This document shows, piece by piece, positions 1 to 11,551 of a stretch of DNA of 64,000 bases. The stretch lies in contig NC_016131.3 in the NCBI RefSeq assembly GCF_000005505.3, positions 59,381,355 through 59,445,354 on the forward strand, read 5' to 3'. Position 1 is the first letter of the stretch, and every line of letters starts with the position of its first letter. Below the pieces are notes generated by a model. It saw nothing but the letters and a program-made list of their open reading frames with translations. It ran no database searches and was not told the DNA's origin. The stretch comes from Brachypodium distachyon (taxonomy: Eukaryota > Streptophyta > Magnoliopsida > Poales > Poaceae). The position numbers and the translations under genes are program-made.

Positions 1-47
1 CTTGTTTCTCCATTTTTTTTCTTGTTTTTGGGCACCTGCGTATTGTG

Positions 48-411
48 GACTTCTGTCTATTGTAAGATAGAACTTCTAAGCGGTAAAGAGTGAACTTCCA
101 TAATAAGTCATGACTGAACTCCCATAGTTAACACAGTGAAGTCTATACATTAATCACAGTAACAAGCTAAACTTCTGTATATTATAGGACAGAACTTCCG
201 AGCAGTAAAGAGCGAACTTCCTAACAAGTTATGACTGAACTCCCATAGTTAACACAACGAAGTCTACACATTAATCACAGTAACAAGCTAAACTTCTGTA
301 TATTATAAGACAGAACTTCCGAACAGTAAAGAGTGAACTTCCCTAAAAAGTTATGAGTGAACTCCCATAGTTAACACAGTGAAGTCTGCACATTAATCAC
401 AGTAACAAGCT
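48..411. repeat. 121-bp tandem repeat, three units
   Basis: Three adjacent units of about 121-122 bp can be aligned by the anchor AACAAGCTAAAC at 161, 282 and 404. Each unit contains several degenerate copies of GAACTTC/GAACTCC (for example AGAACTTCC, GTGAACTTCC, CTGAACTCCC), so there is also a finer internal periodicity. The array lies just past the 3' end of the zinc-knuckle ORF on the minus strand. Subterminal repeat arrays of this kind are common in Mutator-like and CACTA elements, so it is probably the end of that transposon; no terminal inverted repeat was located. Confidence 0.85.
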
Positions 412-474
412 AAACTCAGACGATTTTAAGTGAACTACCCTAATAGTTTTGAATGTACTTTTTTGAAACGCGAA

Positions 475-1197
475 CTACTGCAGCCTTGCACTACGTCTTG
501 TGGTACGCATTGGTTGTACCTGCTCTTCGGGGCTGCTCCTTTGAGCAATATTCTGTGATTCCAACTCCATCTGCGTGCGGAGTTGTTCTTCCAGCTGCAA
601 CTTCTTGCAAGTCCTAGCATTGTGCCCTCTAATCTTCCCACAGTTGCTACAAGTTCTCTTCTCTTGTGGCACCATATCCTTATCCCCCCATTTTTGTTGC
701 TCTTCAAGCTGCTTTTTCAGGATATCATCCTTGTCAGGGCATGTCCATGAGTTGTGCGAATCCTTCTTTTTGCATATGCTGCACGTTCTTTGTCCTTCTG
801 GAGCAGCGAGAGATGGTTTGTTGTTTTTAGCAGTTTCAAGAGTTTGCTCATTCGTCACTTTTGTCTGGAATTGTTCTTCCTCCTCGCCTTCTCCATCTTG
901 ATCTTCTTCATTTTCATCATAATCTTCTACATCGTCCTCATTCTCACCATCGTTTGTTTGGTCTTCATAATCCTCATCCTCATCTGTGTCCAGAAGCTGT
1001 TCGTTATCTAGTATTCCTACACCCTGTTTTGCAAGCACATTTCTGATGCATATCTTTACTCTCTCTGTCGCGGTGGAAGTCCCATACACCTTTTGATGGG
1101 CCTCAAGGAGCTGTTCCGCCATCTGCCTCTTTTTGCATGTTCTTGCATTGTGCTCTGCTATCTTGTTGCAGTTGCTGCACAACCTGTCGTGGTGGTG
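475..1197 (-). pseudogene. Zinc-knuckle protein fragment, FAR1/MULE-like
   Basis: The frame encodes about 235 residues with three zinc knuckles of form C-X2-C-X5-H-X4-C, at about residues 2-15, 134-148 and 178-192, separated by a strongly acidic stretch (residues 65-105, almost all D/E) and by Q/K-rich spacers. It ends in a basic RTTRRSARLQ tail. Zinc knuckles of the kind CSNCG..HN.RTC close FAR1-related and Mutator-like transposases, so this is probably the C-terminal part of such a protein. There is no ATG at the left end of the frame. It opens one codon run after a stop at 1198-1200, next to the LTR boundary at 1185, so the catalytic domain is missing or lies beyond the insertion. A splice acceptor at the boundary (ACGACAG) is an alternative. 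The neighbouring tandem repeats support a transposon end. No DDE transposase core is visible. Confidence 0.55.
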
Positions 1198-1828
1198 TCA
1201 TGGCAGATGCCATAGGATGGCTTAAGATGGGGCCGATGGATGAAGGAGTAACCGAAGGAGGGAGGGCGTGATTTGAACCACGCACAATACAAGAACACAC
1301 GGTGTTTACCCAGGTTCGGAGCGCTCTAGATGAGGTAAAGCTCTTACTCCTGCGTTGTTGTATTACCCGAGATATCGAGGGCTACAATGGTGCTCCTTGA
1401 GCTGTTTTTTGAGGAGGAAGAACGAAAAGCCCTAGATGGCTAAGTGAGGAACCCGTCTCACAGGAGGGGTGGTGCTTCTATTTATAGGCCAAAGGTGTTA
1501 CACTGACATGTGGATCAAAAGCAAACCATAGCTACTACTGGGCCCGCCGGGTACACCCCATGGTCCCCTCCGGATTGTCCGGGAGGGGACAATGCAGCTA
1601 TATGCTTTTCGTATTGCCAGGCGGCATGCACTGTAGCCATGCCTCGGCCTTCGTCATCAGTCCTTCTATGGCGCGTCACTGTGCAGTCGCCCGGCACAGC
1701 GACGTGAGCAACGACTGGTTTTTTGTCATAAAGGGAGCGCTGCTTTACTTTGCACCATGTGCCCAGGATAAGACCGTTGGCGCATCCCGGCCTTAGCCGA
1801 GATCAAATAGCTTGTGCTTATCCTGCAA
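1185..1828 (-). mobile_element. Solo or truncated LTR, probably Ty3/gypsy
   Basis: On the minus strand the segment starts TGCAGGATAAG and ends CCACCACGACA, a TG...CA LTR layout. It carries a TATA box (see 1478-1488) followed downstream by the leader-like motif CCGAACCTGGGTAAACACC seen in many grass gypsy LTRs. No coding region or primer-binding site is attached, and I could not find a matching target duplication (left flank CAACC, right flank ATCAC). It is therefore a solo LTR in a rearranged site or a truncated copy. The left boundary at 1185 is clear because it cuts the zinc-knuckle frame; the right boundary is set by where Tekay LTR similarity begins. Confidence 0.6.
1478..1488 (-). promoter_or_regulatory. 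TATA box of the LTR
   Basis: Reading leftward the site is CCTATAAATAG, a canonical TATA box. It would direct a transcript toward the zinc-knuckle ORF at 1197-475, about 290 bp away, so a read-through transcript of that fragment is possible. Confidence 0.6.
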
Positions 1829-3102
1829 TCACAAATTTTGTTGCAATTTATTTGGAGTTATTTGGAGCTTCAAATCAATTTTGAGGTTCAAAAACAGAAA
1901 ATAAATAAAACAAAAGGAAAAAACCGAAGAAAACCGGTCAAACCGGACCGAACCGGACCGGCCCAGCCCGAACCGCCTGGTCCCTCTATCTGACCGGTGG
2001 ACCCCGCGCGTCATCTTCTCCAACTGCCTCATCCCGAGTCCACGCAGAGCACGCCCCGCGAACTGCCCACGACGTCCACTCCGTTTCCTCCGTGCACAAG
2101 ACTCCAAATCCGAAACCCCGCGCGTCATATCGAAGCTCCCGAACTCCTCTTCCACTTCTTCCAAACCCCACGTCCAATTTCGCATCGGTTAGGGATTAAT
2201 TGCTCGCCGGAGTTCTTCACGGACGTCGCCGTTCTTCGCGTTTCGCCGTCGTTCCGGTGAGCTTCCGCCCGCGCCAAACCTCTCCCCTTCCTCCTCTCTC
2301 CAGTGCGAACGCCATGACGCGCTCGGCTTCGTGTTTGGGCGCCGCCGTCTTCCCCAACGCCGGCCGCCGCCCACGCCCGCTCGGCCGCGCCCCGAGCCGC
2401 CCCGCGAGCCCGCGCCCGTGCGCCGCCGCTCCGCCCACGCCGTACCGCCTCCGTGCGCTGCTCCGCACCACTGCCTGCGCCCCGCGCGCCCGCCCCGCGC
2501 CGCCCACCGCCGAAGCCCGCCGTCCGCGCCGCCGGCCAGAACCCTAGGACCGGGCCAGTCAAGTTTTGCCACGTGGCGAGGGCTTTTTTTTATTTTATTT
2601 CGGCCGAATTAGATAATGCAATTTTGTAGAAAGGCCCCTACAACTTCAAAGCCCCATATCTTTTAAACCGTTTGTCCAAAAATTGTGATCCGCACCTTTC
2701 TGGAATCGTCACAACGTGTAGAATATTTTGGCATTGTTTAATTTTAGTTTCGAACAACTTAGACAGAAGCTATTTACAGAATGGTTGAATATGGTTTAAA
2801 TTTCAAATGAATTGTTTCAAAATAGTTTTGAGCATGTTATCTTGCTGTAAAATTATTTAAACTTGTTCTCTATCCATTAGGACCAGAAAAGAAATTGTTT
2901 TGTGAATAATCATGGCATACAAGTTTAAATATTGCTCTATGTTGCAAAAGCCACACAATCTTTTAATTTAAACCCTAACCATGTTTAATTCATATTAGTT
3001 ACCACTTTGTTGTTGTTTAATCCGTCCAATCATTTGAAAAACTTTTCAAGACAGAAACGAAACTTTTTACTTTAGAAGTAACGTTTGTGTGCATCATCAT
3101 AG
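1829..3102 (+). repeat. Tekay-1 5' LTR, part A
   Basis: Collinear with the reverse complement of the solo LTR at 16445-19686, starting about 360 bp into the LTR (TTTATTTGGAG...) and stopping at GCATCATCATAG. It carries the CpG-rich tract (about 2200-2550) and the AT-rich segment after it. The first part of the LTR, including TGTAACATCCC, is missing. Compared with the solo LTR, 324 bp are lost between this piece and part B at 9880, so the nested insertion came with a deletion. Confidence 0.85.
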
Positions 3103-4247
3103 TGAAGGGGCGCGTAGAGATAAAGAAAAAACTTTTCCTACGCGAACTCCCAAGATCTAGCCGAGGTAGAAGGCCACGAGGATTACCACTAGACGCGCAG
3201 TTGCGGATTATTGATGCGGCGCCTTGATGTAGTGCAGTCCCTCGATCCGATCCAGCCGATCCAATCCCGCGATCGTCGAAGTGCTGAACGTACAGCACCT
3301 CTGCCGGTATCCACACGTGCGAGGAGGAGCTCCGGCGGCGGACTGCTAGGTCCGGTGCGACGGTTGAATTGAATCGGGCTAGGGTTCTCAACGCATGAGA
3401 GTGGAAAAACCGTGCCCCTTAGGCATCCCACGCCCCTGCTTATATATCGAGTGGAAGTGGGCTCCAAGCCTTGTGGCCCATCCACCCTGCGAGTCCAACT
3501 CGCATTGTCAGCCCAATTCCAGTTCGGGTCCAACCCGACCAAATACTTGCTCCCGCTCTTAAGTGTGTGACCCCGCAGGCTCATGGCGACTTGGACACGA
3601 TTGGAGTCCGACTCACAATCGATCAATCGGTAGCGGCTCCTAGCAGAACGTGCCGACTCCCAAGTACCATCGAGTCATGACGACGTACCTTCCAATATGA
3701 CATACGTCTTAGTCCCTTTTGCCTCACGATATACCTTGTCGAACTATAGGCGATTAATCGTCATCCCTTTAATAGTTCAACTCTCTTCTCGATCTGTGAT
3801 ATACGATTCATCCGACTAACTCTTAGTCGATCGACCCGGTTAACAGTTAACCAAGTCGCGCATGGCCATGCTTTCTGAATCATATCACTCGAGAGGGCCC
3901 AGAGAATATCTCTCCAGTCGGAGGGGCAAAATCCCATCTTGGTTATCCACATCACACAGCTTGATTCTCAGGCAACCCGAACTCTGCCTTTATAACTGCC
4001 CTGTTACGGAACAACGTTTGACAGAACCTAAGTTGGTGATCCACAACTCGGATTGTGCGATAACCTCAGGTCTAAGGATTACATTGATTGAGACATGCAA
4101 ATGACGACCTACTCGTTGCATCTCAATATGGGTCAGTCCGACTCGCTAAACTCTTTAGCCGAGTCCGTGTAAGCTGGAATGACATCACCATGCCCATGAC
4201 AAGTGGAACCGAGTCATCAGCCAACTTTCACATTAGTCTAGGTTATG
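3103..4247 (-). repeat. Copia LTR fragment
   Basis: This is the reverse complement of the 3' 1,145 bp of the solo copia LTR at 38072-39398. It begins at the LTR end (CCCCTTCA read on the minus strand) and lacks the first 180 bp or so of that LTR. A TATA box (TATATAA on the minus strand) lies at 3440-3446, as in the intact copy at 39056. The break at 4247/4248 abuts an unrelated copia element in the opposite orientation. Confidence 0.85.
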
Positions 4248-4282
4248 AGATCTCAGCATGTGTTTGTTTGTAGGCACTTCGC

Positions 4283-7200
4283 GTGAGGAAGGAGAACATA
4301 TGGCTAGTGGACTCCGGTTGTTCTCGTCACATGACCGGTGATAAAAATTGGTTCTCCTTTCTCAAACGTGCATCTCGGGCTGAAAGTGTAACCTATGGAG
4401 ATGCTTCTACCTCTACTGTTGTTGGGAAAGGTACAGTAAAGGTAACCGACAATTTTGTGTTCAAAGATGTTGCTTTGGTTGAAAATCTAAAATACAACTT
4501 ATTGTCGGTTTCACAAATGATTGATGAGGATCTTGAAGTATCTTTCAAGAAGAGTGCTTGCAAAGTTTTAGATGCTTCGGGTGATCTTGTTTTTGATATA
4601 TCACGCTTTGGGAAAGTTTTTAAAGCTGATTTTCATGCTGCTTCAAATGCAAAATTTAGGTGTCTAGTTGCCAACACATCTACAGATTTATTATTTTGGC
4701 ATCGTAGACTTGGGCATATTGGTTTTGATCATCTTACTCGCATTAGTGGTATGACTGTCTTAAATGGTTTGCCTAAACTTAAGGGAGAAAAACATGTTGT
4801 ATGCTCTCCTTGTAGACATGGTAAGATGGTTGCAGGTTCTCATGCACGCATTACTGGTGTCATGACTGATGCCCCAGGACAGCTTCTACACCTTGATACA
4901 GTTGGTCCATCAAGAGTACAATCTTTTGGTGGTAAGTGGTATGTTCTGGTGATTGTTGATGATTATTCAAGATATTCTTGGGTTTATTTTATGGCATCTA
5001 AGGATGAGGCTTTTAGTCATTTTAAGAGTCTTGTGAATAGATTAAGTGTTGAGCACCCAGGATCTTTGAAAACTATCAGGAGTGATAATGGAACTGTATT
5101 TAAGAATTCATATTTTAATCAGTTTTGCGATGAACTTGTCATTGAACATCAATTTTCTGCACCTTATGTACCGCAACAAAATGGTGTAGTGGAGCGTAAG
5201 AATCGAACTCTAGTTGAGATGGCCCGTACTATGCTTGATGAATTTTCTACTCCTAGAAAGTTTTGGGCTGAAGCTATATCTACAGCTTGTTATGTTTCAA
5301 ATCGTGTGTTCTTGAGATCCAAAATTGGTAAAACGCCATATGAACTACGATTTGGACGTAAACCTGTTATATCTCACCTAAGAGTTTTTGGATGCAAATG
5401 CTTTGTTCTTAAATCTGGCAATCTAGATAAGTTTGAGTCTAGATCATATGATGGCATGTTTCTTGGATATTCTGCTCATTCACGTGGTTACCGTGTTTAT
5501 GTTTACGAGACTAACCGACTAATGGAAACTAGTGAAGTGACTTTTGATGAGGCTAGTTCTGGCTCTAGTCCTCTTGTTTCTAATGCAGGAACACATGTTC
5601 AGGGGGAGGGAATATTTTTAGATGATGAAGATGATGAGGAGGATGGCGTGCCCCCTGTTGTCCATGCACCATCTGTAGCTGTTCCTACACCTACTACTAT
5701 TGCTGCTACAATTGATCACCCTCAGGAGACTACCTCGACTACTCAAGCTGGGGTTGAGCAAGCTGCTGAGTCAAATATTTTAGCACCCCGACACATTCAA
5801 AAGAGGCACCCTCCTGAACAGATTATTGGAAGCATGACTGAGAGAGTCACACGGTCAAGGTTTATCGATTCTAACTCTCACAATCATTCTGCATTTGTTG
5901 CTTCTTTTGAGCCCAAAGATATATCTCATGCATTTACTGATGAATCGTGGATCAATGCCATGCATGAGGAATTAGAAAATTTTGAGCGTAACCAAGTTTG
6001 GACTCTTGTTTCACCACCTCTAGGTCATACCCTTATTGGTACACGTTGGGTTTTTAAAAACAAACAAAGTGAGGATGTTGTTATTGTTCGCAACAAGGCT
6101 AGGTTGGTTGCTCAAGGTTTTACTCAAATTGAGGGTCTTGATTTTGATGAAACTTTTGCCCCTGTTGCTAGATTAGAAGCTATAAGAATTTTATTGGCAT
6201 TTGCTGCATCTAAAGGTTTCAAGCTTTATCAAATGGATGTTAAAAGTGCTTTTCTCAATGGCTTCATTGATAAGGAGGTTTATGTTAAGCAACCATCGGG
6301 TTTTGAGAATCCAAATTTCCCAAACCATGTTTATAAACTCTCAAAGGCTTTGTATGGTTTAAAACAATCCCCACGTGCATGGTATGATAGGTTAAATTTT
6401 TTTTTACTTGAAAAGGGTTTTACCATGGGAAATGTTGATAAAACCTAATTTGTACTCAAGCATGGCAATGATCAACTCTTTGTACAAGTTTATGTTGATG
6501 ATATTATCTTTGGGTGTGCCTCTCATGCTTTGGTGTCAGAATTTTCAGAAACTATGAGCAGGAATTTGAGATGAGCATGATGGGCGAACTTACTTACTTT
6601 TTGGGGCTGCAAATCAAGCAAACAAAGGAGGGCACCTTTGTACATCAAAGTAAGTATACGAAGGATCTGCTACGACGTTTTGGGATGGAAAACTGCAAGC
6701 CTATTATGACACCAATGGGATCTACGACGTCGCTTGATCTTGATGAGGATGGTGAACCTGTTGACCAAAAGATGTACAGGAGTATGATTGGTTCACTTCT
6801 TTATCTTGCTGCCTCTAGACCGGATATACAATTTTCTGTATGCTTGTGTGCACGGTTTCAAGCTTCCCCACGTACATCACATTTACAAGCTGTCAAGAGG
6901 ATTTTCAGGTATCTACATGGCACCCAATCTTTTGGCATTTGGCTTTCTGCTTCCTCTAGTATCATATTGCGTGCATTTTCGGATGCTGATTTTGGAGGTT
7001 GTAGAATTGATAGAAAGAGTACATCTGGTACATGCTTATTTTTGGGTGATTCTTTAGTACTTTGGTCTTCTAAGAAACAAAGTTCTGTTGCACAGTCTAC
7101 TGCTGAAAGTGAATATGTAGCTGCTGCTTGCTGTTGCTCACAGATTTTATGGATAATAGCTACAATGAAAGATTATGGGGTTATTTTAGAAAGTGTGCCA

Positions 7201-7443
7201 CTTTATTGTGATAACACTAGTGCTATATGTATTGCTAAAAACCCAGTGCAACATTCTAGAACTAAGCACATAGATATAAGATATCATTTTCTTAGAGATC
7301 ATGTTGAAAAAGAAAATGTTGTGCTCAACTTTATAGATACCGAACGTCAATTGGCAGACATTTTTACTAAACCATTGGATTCTTCTCGGTTTGCTTTTCT
7401 TCGAGGTGAACTTGGAGTAATCAAACCATACGGGATGGTTTGA
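4283..7443 (+). pseudogene. Copia pol: protease, integrase, RT, RNase H
   Basis: Domains in order: aspartic protease with DSG ([13 protein letters not shown], near 4310); GAG-pre-integrase ([10 protein letters not shown] and a CX2C knuckle, 4690-4830); integrase core with D (HLDTVG, 4890), D (IRSDNG, 5080) and E (VVERKNR, 5190); RT from WVFKNK (6045); the YVDD active site near 6490; and RNase H (SDADFGG, AESEY) to the stop at 7441-7443. It has two lesions: an in-frame TAA at 6446-6448 just before the RT active site, and a frameshift near 6561. Gag and the start of protease are absent, so the first codons sit directly against the junction at 4248. It would make Gag-less polyprotein fragments at best and is a dead copy. 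Confidence 0.9.
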
Positions 7444-8547
7444 GGGGGAGTTTGTTCTTCGTGTACGATACTTGCTTCTTTTTCGTTCTTTTATCTTTAA
7501 TAAATAAAAAATCTGAAAAAGTAATGAGCATTGTATTCCATCCTGAAATGACATTTTTGCAACCACGTTTATGTTTTGAGGACATTGTCATTTTATATGT
7601 ATCCTCGTATGAAATAGTCTATCACATGATTTCTAATACGAATGATAACTTGAACTAAATCTTGTCATGGTTAAACTTTGTTAGCTATTTTGGTCTTGGA
7701 TACTTAATTACTAGCAATGATGAAAATATAATGGTATCAAGGTTCCAAATATACAAAGACACGTGGTGTCAAGCAATTTTTACTAAATAAATATGCCAAT
7801 GTCGCACTACATCTTCACGAGACTGCTTACCATTGCACTTTGGTATGAACTTGGAAGTTGCTGTGTTTATTGAAACCTGTGTCTTAAGCTTCTGATTGCT
7901 TACCATTTGCCTTAAGCTTCTGATTGTTAATCATTTCACTTTGGACATAGGCTTGGCATGGTGTTTTAAATCTAGGCTTGACAAGGTTGAATTGACTTGG
8001 TATATAAATTCAATGAAAATAAATATTATGCTTTTATAAAGTGCTATGTTTAATGTAATGTGTTGCAAGCTATTTTGTATTCAAGTATTGATGTAGTTGA
8101 CAAGGGGAGACCATGTCTTGCAATAAATCGTAACAATACTTGATTGTTAGTCATGTGTAGATTACATCATACTTATATACATGTCGAGTACAACTACTTT
8201 TTACATGACTTGGATGCACAATTATCATGTCCATGATGTTTCATAATGCTCATTACAAGAAAAAAAAATCGCTTTTAGTTTTTAAAAAAAATTGAAGCGG
8301 AGGAAATATTTTTGTGTGGTTTTGATGAAATTCATTGTCAAAGGGGGAGAGATTTCAACACATATACATATCATATTTTACCTTTTATTGGTGTTCTTTT
8401 ATTGGTGTTTCTCCAACTTTTTGATGTTTTTCATTTTCTTTTCAAAACCTTGAAAATCTGAGAGTTAAGTGAATGTGTATGCCAATCAATGTTCAATGTC
8501 TAGTGTTGTTAACGAGAGGTTGCCAATGTTTTCATCAAGGGGGAGAT
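7444..8547 (+). other. Non-coding tail between copia pol and 3' LTR
   Basis: There is no supported coding region here. It is AT-rich and contains three polypurine motifs: GAGGGGGAG (about 7443), AAAGGGGGAGAG (about 8341) and CAAGGGGGAGA (8536-8546). The last directly precedes the 3' LTR and would be the functional polypurine tract. In SIRE-type elements this region can hold an envelope-like ORF. The only frame here (7440-7658, 72 residues) is too short to call one. Confidence 0.65.
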
Positions 8548-9293
8548 TGTGAAATCATATGTGACGTGTAACATTGGCAAGTGTTTTAGATGAAACATTG
8601 ATGTGGATACTTTCGATAATATGGATATTTAAGTGATGACATGTATCTTGTTTGGACATAGTGCTTTGCTAGTGGTGTGCTGATCCATTAGTTTCTTATG
8701 TGAAAACATGGCGTGAGTTGTGTGAAACTTACCCTGAGTCAAGTCGTGGACTTGTGCTCGTACTAGTTATTTGTGTGTTCGCTTTCAGGTGTTGCCGGAG
8801 CTAGAAGAACGTGGTCGATGACGGGATCGAGAGACGAAGCTTGGGAGAAGCTGAGGTCGAGGATCAAGGTCATGCGGGACGTTCGTGCGAAGGAACAATG
8901 GAAGTGAAGGCTACGATGATCCGGGAGGGCACCGGTTTGTCGTATGTTGTTTATACCGGAGATGTACGGTATTGGAGATATTCGATACGTGATGGTCGAG
9001 TTTTGAAGACATCACAAGAAGAGTTGATGGCATGAAGTGACATCGAGGTGAAGATATGTAGGTCCAGCCGTGGCTGGATGAGAGCTGTTTAAATATTAAA
9101 CAGTAGAGTCATCAAGATGGCGTCGGATGGAAAAGTGATCCACATAAAACTTGTGCGCGTCGTCGAGACGAACAACTTTCTTTTGGAGTCATCTCAATCC
9201 GAGGTCGTATGCGGGCCCCATGGGCAAAATACTGACCGGGACAGAGGAGTCCGTGTTGGATTCGGATTCGGTTTAGGGTTGCGAATTTTCCCT

Positions 9294-9301
9294 TATAAAT
9301 A
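9294..9301 (+). promoter_or_regulatory. TATA box in copia LTR
   Basis: TATAAATA within CCCTTATAAATAGAGG, about 750 bp into the LTR; the expected transcription start lies about 30 bp downstream. Confidence 0.65.
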
Positions 9302-9412
9302 GAGGGCATCCTAGCTAGGACGTGAGGGAACTCAAAGCTTTGGATCTAGATCAATTCTTGAAGAGTTCTTGGATGCATGGTTGCATCTTTTGTAATCGAT
9401 CGACATCGTTGC

Positions 9413-9418
9413 AATAAA
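9413..9418 (+). terminator. Polyadenylation signal in copia LTR
   Basis: AATAAA at 9413-9418, about 110 bp after the TATA box, where the R region of the LTR should end its transcript. Confidence 0.5.
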
Positions 9419-9879
9419 GAGATTCGTTGGCGGTGTCATCTCTGTTCTTTTCGGATCTTCGTGAAATCTTCGTGCTAGATCTTTCTAATACTTTGGTGCA
9501 GGTTCAACACAAGTTCATAATACTTTGCTGCAGGTTTATCACGAGATTAAGAGAAGATTGCGATTAATTCATCTTTCTTGTTATTCCTCGAAATTGGTTT
9601 TAGATTAATCCTCGTAACTTTCTGTCAGCTGTTAGTATTTTGATCATATCTTTTGATTGGTAAGTCCGATTGAGCTGATTCTTGTTGCGTTGGTTAGATA
9701 ATTTTAATACCTTTCTTTTCCATACTCACACGTATTTTTTGGTTCATCCAATCAAAAGTTACGGCTGTTTTACTATCACGGACAGAAAGGTGATTTAGCG
9801 TTTGAACTTTCGGGAAAAATTTTAATTTGCTTCCGCGCAATCATTCACCCCCCCTCTGATTGCCTATCTCGATCTCACA

Positions 9880-11105
9880 GGTACTATCGTGGGGGAAATA
9901 ACTACATTATGATATTGTTATGCCGTTCGCTATATGAAATGTTTTGTTAGATGTAAGGCAAAACAACTAATTCAATGAACCATCATGGGTGGGCTGCTTG
10001 AGGATTTTGAGGATTAGCGGCGTCAGGTCCATTTCTATGGGTCTCTCTGAGTCGAGTTCCTGTGGATTCAGAAATGGATCGTCCATGGATGTCTCTCCCG
10101 TGGATTCGGGGAGCGCCTACGTTGCAAATGTGGAATGCCACCTGGGGTAACCGAGACTGGACTAGTTTCCTATTTAGTAGCTTTCAGTACAACCACAATG
10201 CTATATGGGCTCTGGCGAGACAAGAGTAAGTTGTATGAACCTAGACCCGAGGAATTGTACTGAGGTAGCCGTGTAGGGGGAGCGTGATTCTCTCGTGGTT
10301 TAGGGAATTACCTCTGAAAATCTCGTAATCGATGCCGTTGCTACTCTACCCTGAGGATAGCAAGGGATTAACACGTCGGTTTCTTGTGGGGAATGTGCAC
10401 AAACTCTCGAGAGCGTCAAAACTAAGTACTTAGCCGTGTCCCCGGCAACGGACAATTTGAGCAACTAGATGTGGAGCTATAAGAAAAGTCTCACTCATTC
10501 CAATTTCTTAAATAAAATGAATGGTTTGAACAGGGTAGGAGCACTTGATGAATCCACTTCAATGTGCTCTAGGTTAATAGGAGCATGTGTGTGTCTACCC
10601 CGTGTCCAATAGTTAACATTACTATAACATTCCTTTGTACTTGGGTAAATTATACTCTGCTTCCACACAAATAGCCTTGAACCCCACTTTGCCACATTAT
10701 GCATATACTTGGTAGGCTCTGATATAACTCCTAGTGAATCTTGCCAATACATTCAATGTATTGACCCTAGTGGCTGCATCGTTTAATGATGCAGGAAGCT
10801 CCGACGACGAGTAAAATGTACGTTCTGCTTGTTTGGGTTACGGGCTTACATTCCAACACGCTCTACCGTGGTGTTGATGTGCCCTTGTATCTTTCGCTTT
10901 CTGCTGCTAAACAGTTGTTTTATTTCCAGCTAACCCGTGAGGTTATGCGAGTTGTAAGTACCTTTTAAATTCTGGATGATACATTGTAATATTGAGACCT
11001 TTGTTCTATGATATTACATCTTGAAACTGTGTGTGCTAGTGAGTCGATCCAGGAACTAGCACTAAAGCACAGAGATCGAACCCTTGTACGGGGGCGGTCG
11101 CTACA
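9880..11105 (+). repeat. Tekay-1 5' LTR, part B
   Basis: It resumes the Tekay LTR at GGTACTATCG and matches the reverse complement of 16445-17671. It includes the conserved segment with CTTAGCCGTGTCCCCGG, and ends at GGTCGCTACA, two bases before the primer-binding site. It contains no TATA-driven gene; the ORF-like stretches here are not supported. Confidence 0.88.
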
Positions 11106-11107
11106 GA

Positions 11108-11120
11108 TGGTATCAGAGCA
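11108..11120 (+). other. Primer-binding site, Tekay-1
   Basis: TGGTATCAGAGCA two bases after the LTR end matches the 3' end of plant initiator tRNA-Met, the usual primer of chromovirus-type Ty3/gypsy elements. It fixes the LTR end and the plus orientation. Confidence 0.9.
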
Positions 11121-11551
11121 ATGTGTTGCCTGTAGGAACGTGACCCTAGCTTGGATTAGGATAATACTAGACCATGAGACCAAACCTTAGGATAAACTCT
11201 TATCCCTATCTGATCTTTATAAATATTTTACTCCTTATCCCTATTCATCTAAATCATTGCATTTATATCTTACATATGCATGACATGTTTGTTGATTTAT
11301 TTTACATATACACCAAATACTATGCCTTATACCACATATGCATGTTTATTTTATTATACCACAGATGCATATTTATTTTATTATACCAACTACCACTATA
11401 ATCATGTTGTCATGTTATACACATATCATCATGCATCCAATTTTGTCTTTGCAATTCCACCCTTCTACCTTCATCCTTTTATTCTACTTACACCCGACCT
11501 TTTGATCATGTCTTTGATACTTCCCTACCTTTCCTTCTTTGTTTTCTATAG

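Larger units (their letters stand above)
4248..9879 (+). mobile_element. 5'-truncated SIRE/Maximus-like Ty1/copia element
   Basis: It consists of a pol region (4283-7443) without gag or 5' LTR, a 1.1-kb non-coding tail (7444-8547) with repeated AAGGGGGAG purine tracts, and a 3' LTR (8548-9879). The order protease-integrase-RT-RNase H identifies Ty1/copia. The long region between pol and the 3' LTR and the multiple polypurine motifs are typical of the SIRE/Maximus lineage. It sits inside the Tekay-1 LTR, and its left side joins a scrap of another copia LTR with no target duplication. Confidence 0.8.
8548..9879 (+). repeat. SIRE-like copia 3' LTR
   Basis: The 1,332-bp LTR starts TGTGAAATC right after the polypurine tract and ends GATCTCACA, so it has TGTG/CACA inverted ends. 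A TATA box at 9294-9301 and an AATAAA at 9413-9418 give a plausible U3-R arrangement. The 3' end has the C-run TTCACCCCCCCTCT common in this lineage. The next base resumes the Tekay LTR. Confidence 0.85.

Noticed and set aside
2125..2612. Several overlapping R/P/G/A-rich ORFs on both strands
   Set aside because: They fall in the CpG-rich LTR tract, exist in several frames at once and are matched by similar frames in every Tekay LTR (14948-15644, 18433-18952, 20954-21632, 29888-30529, 46577-47122). Composition explains them.
7440..7658. Envelope-like protein after copia pol
   Set aside because: Only 72 codons, low complexity, no clear membrane segment or coiled coil.
8811..9035. 74-codon ORF in the copia LTR
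   Set aside because: Lies in LTR U3 and has no homologous frame elsewhere in the window.
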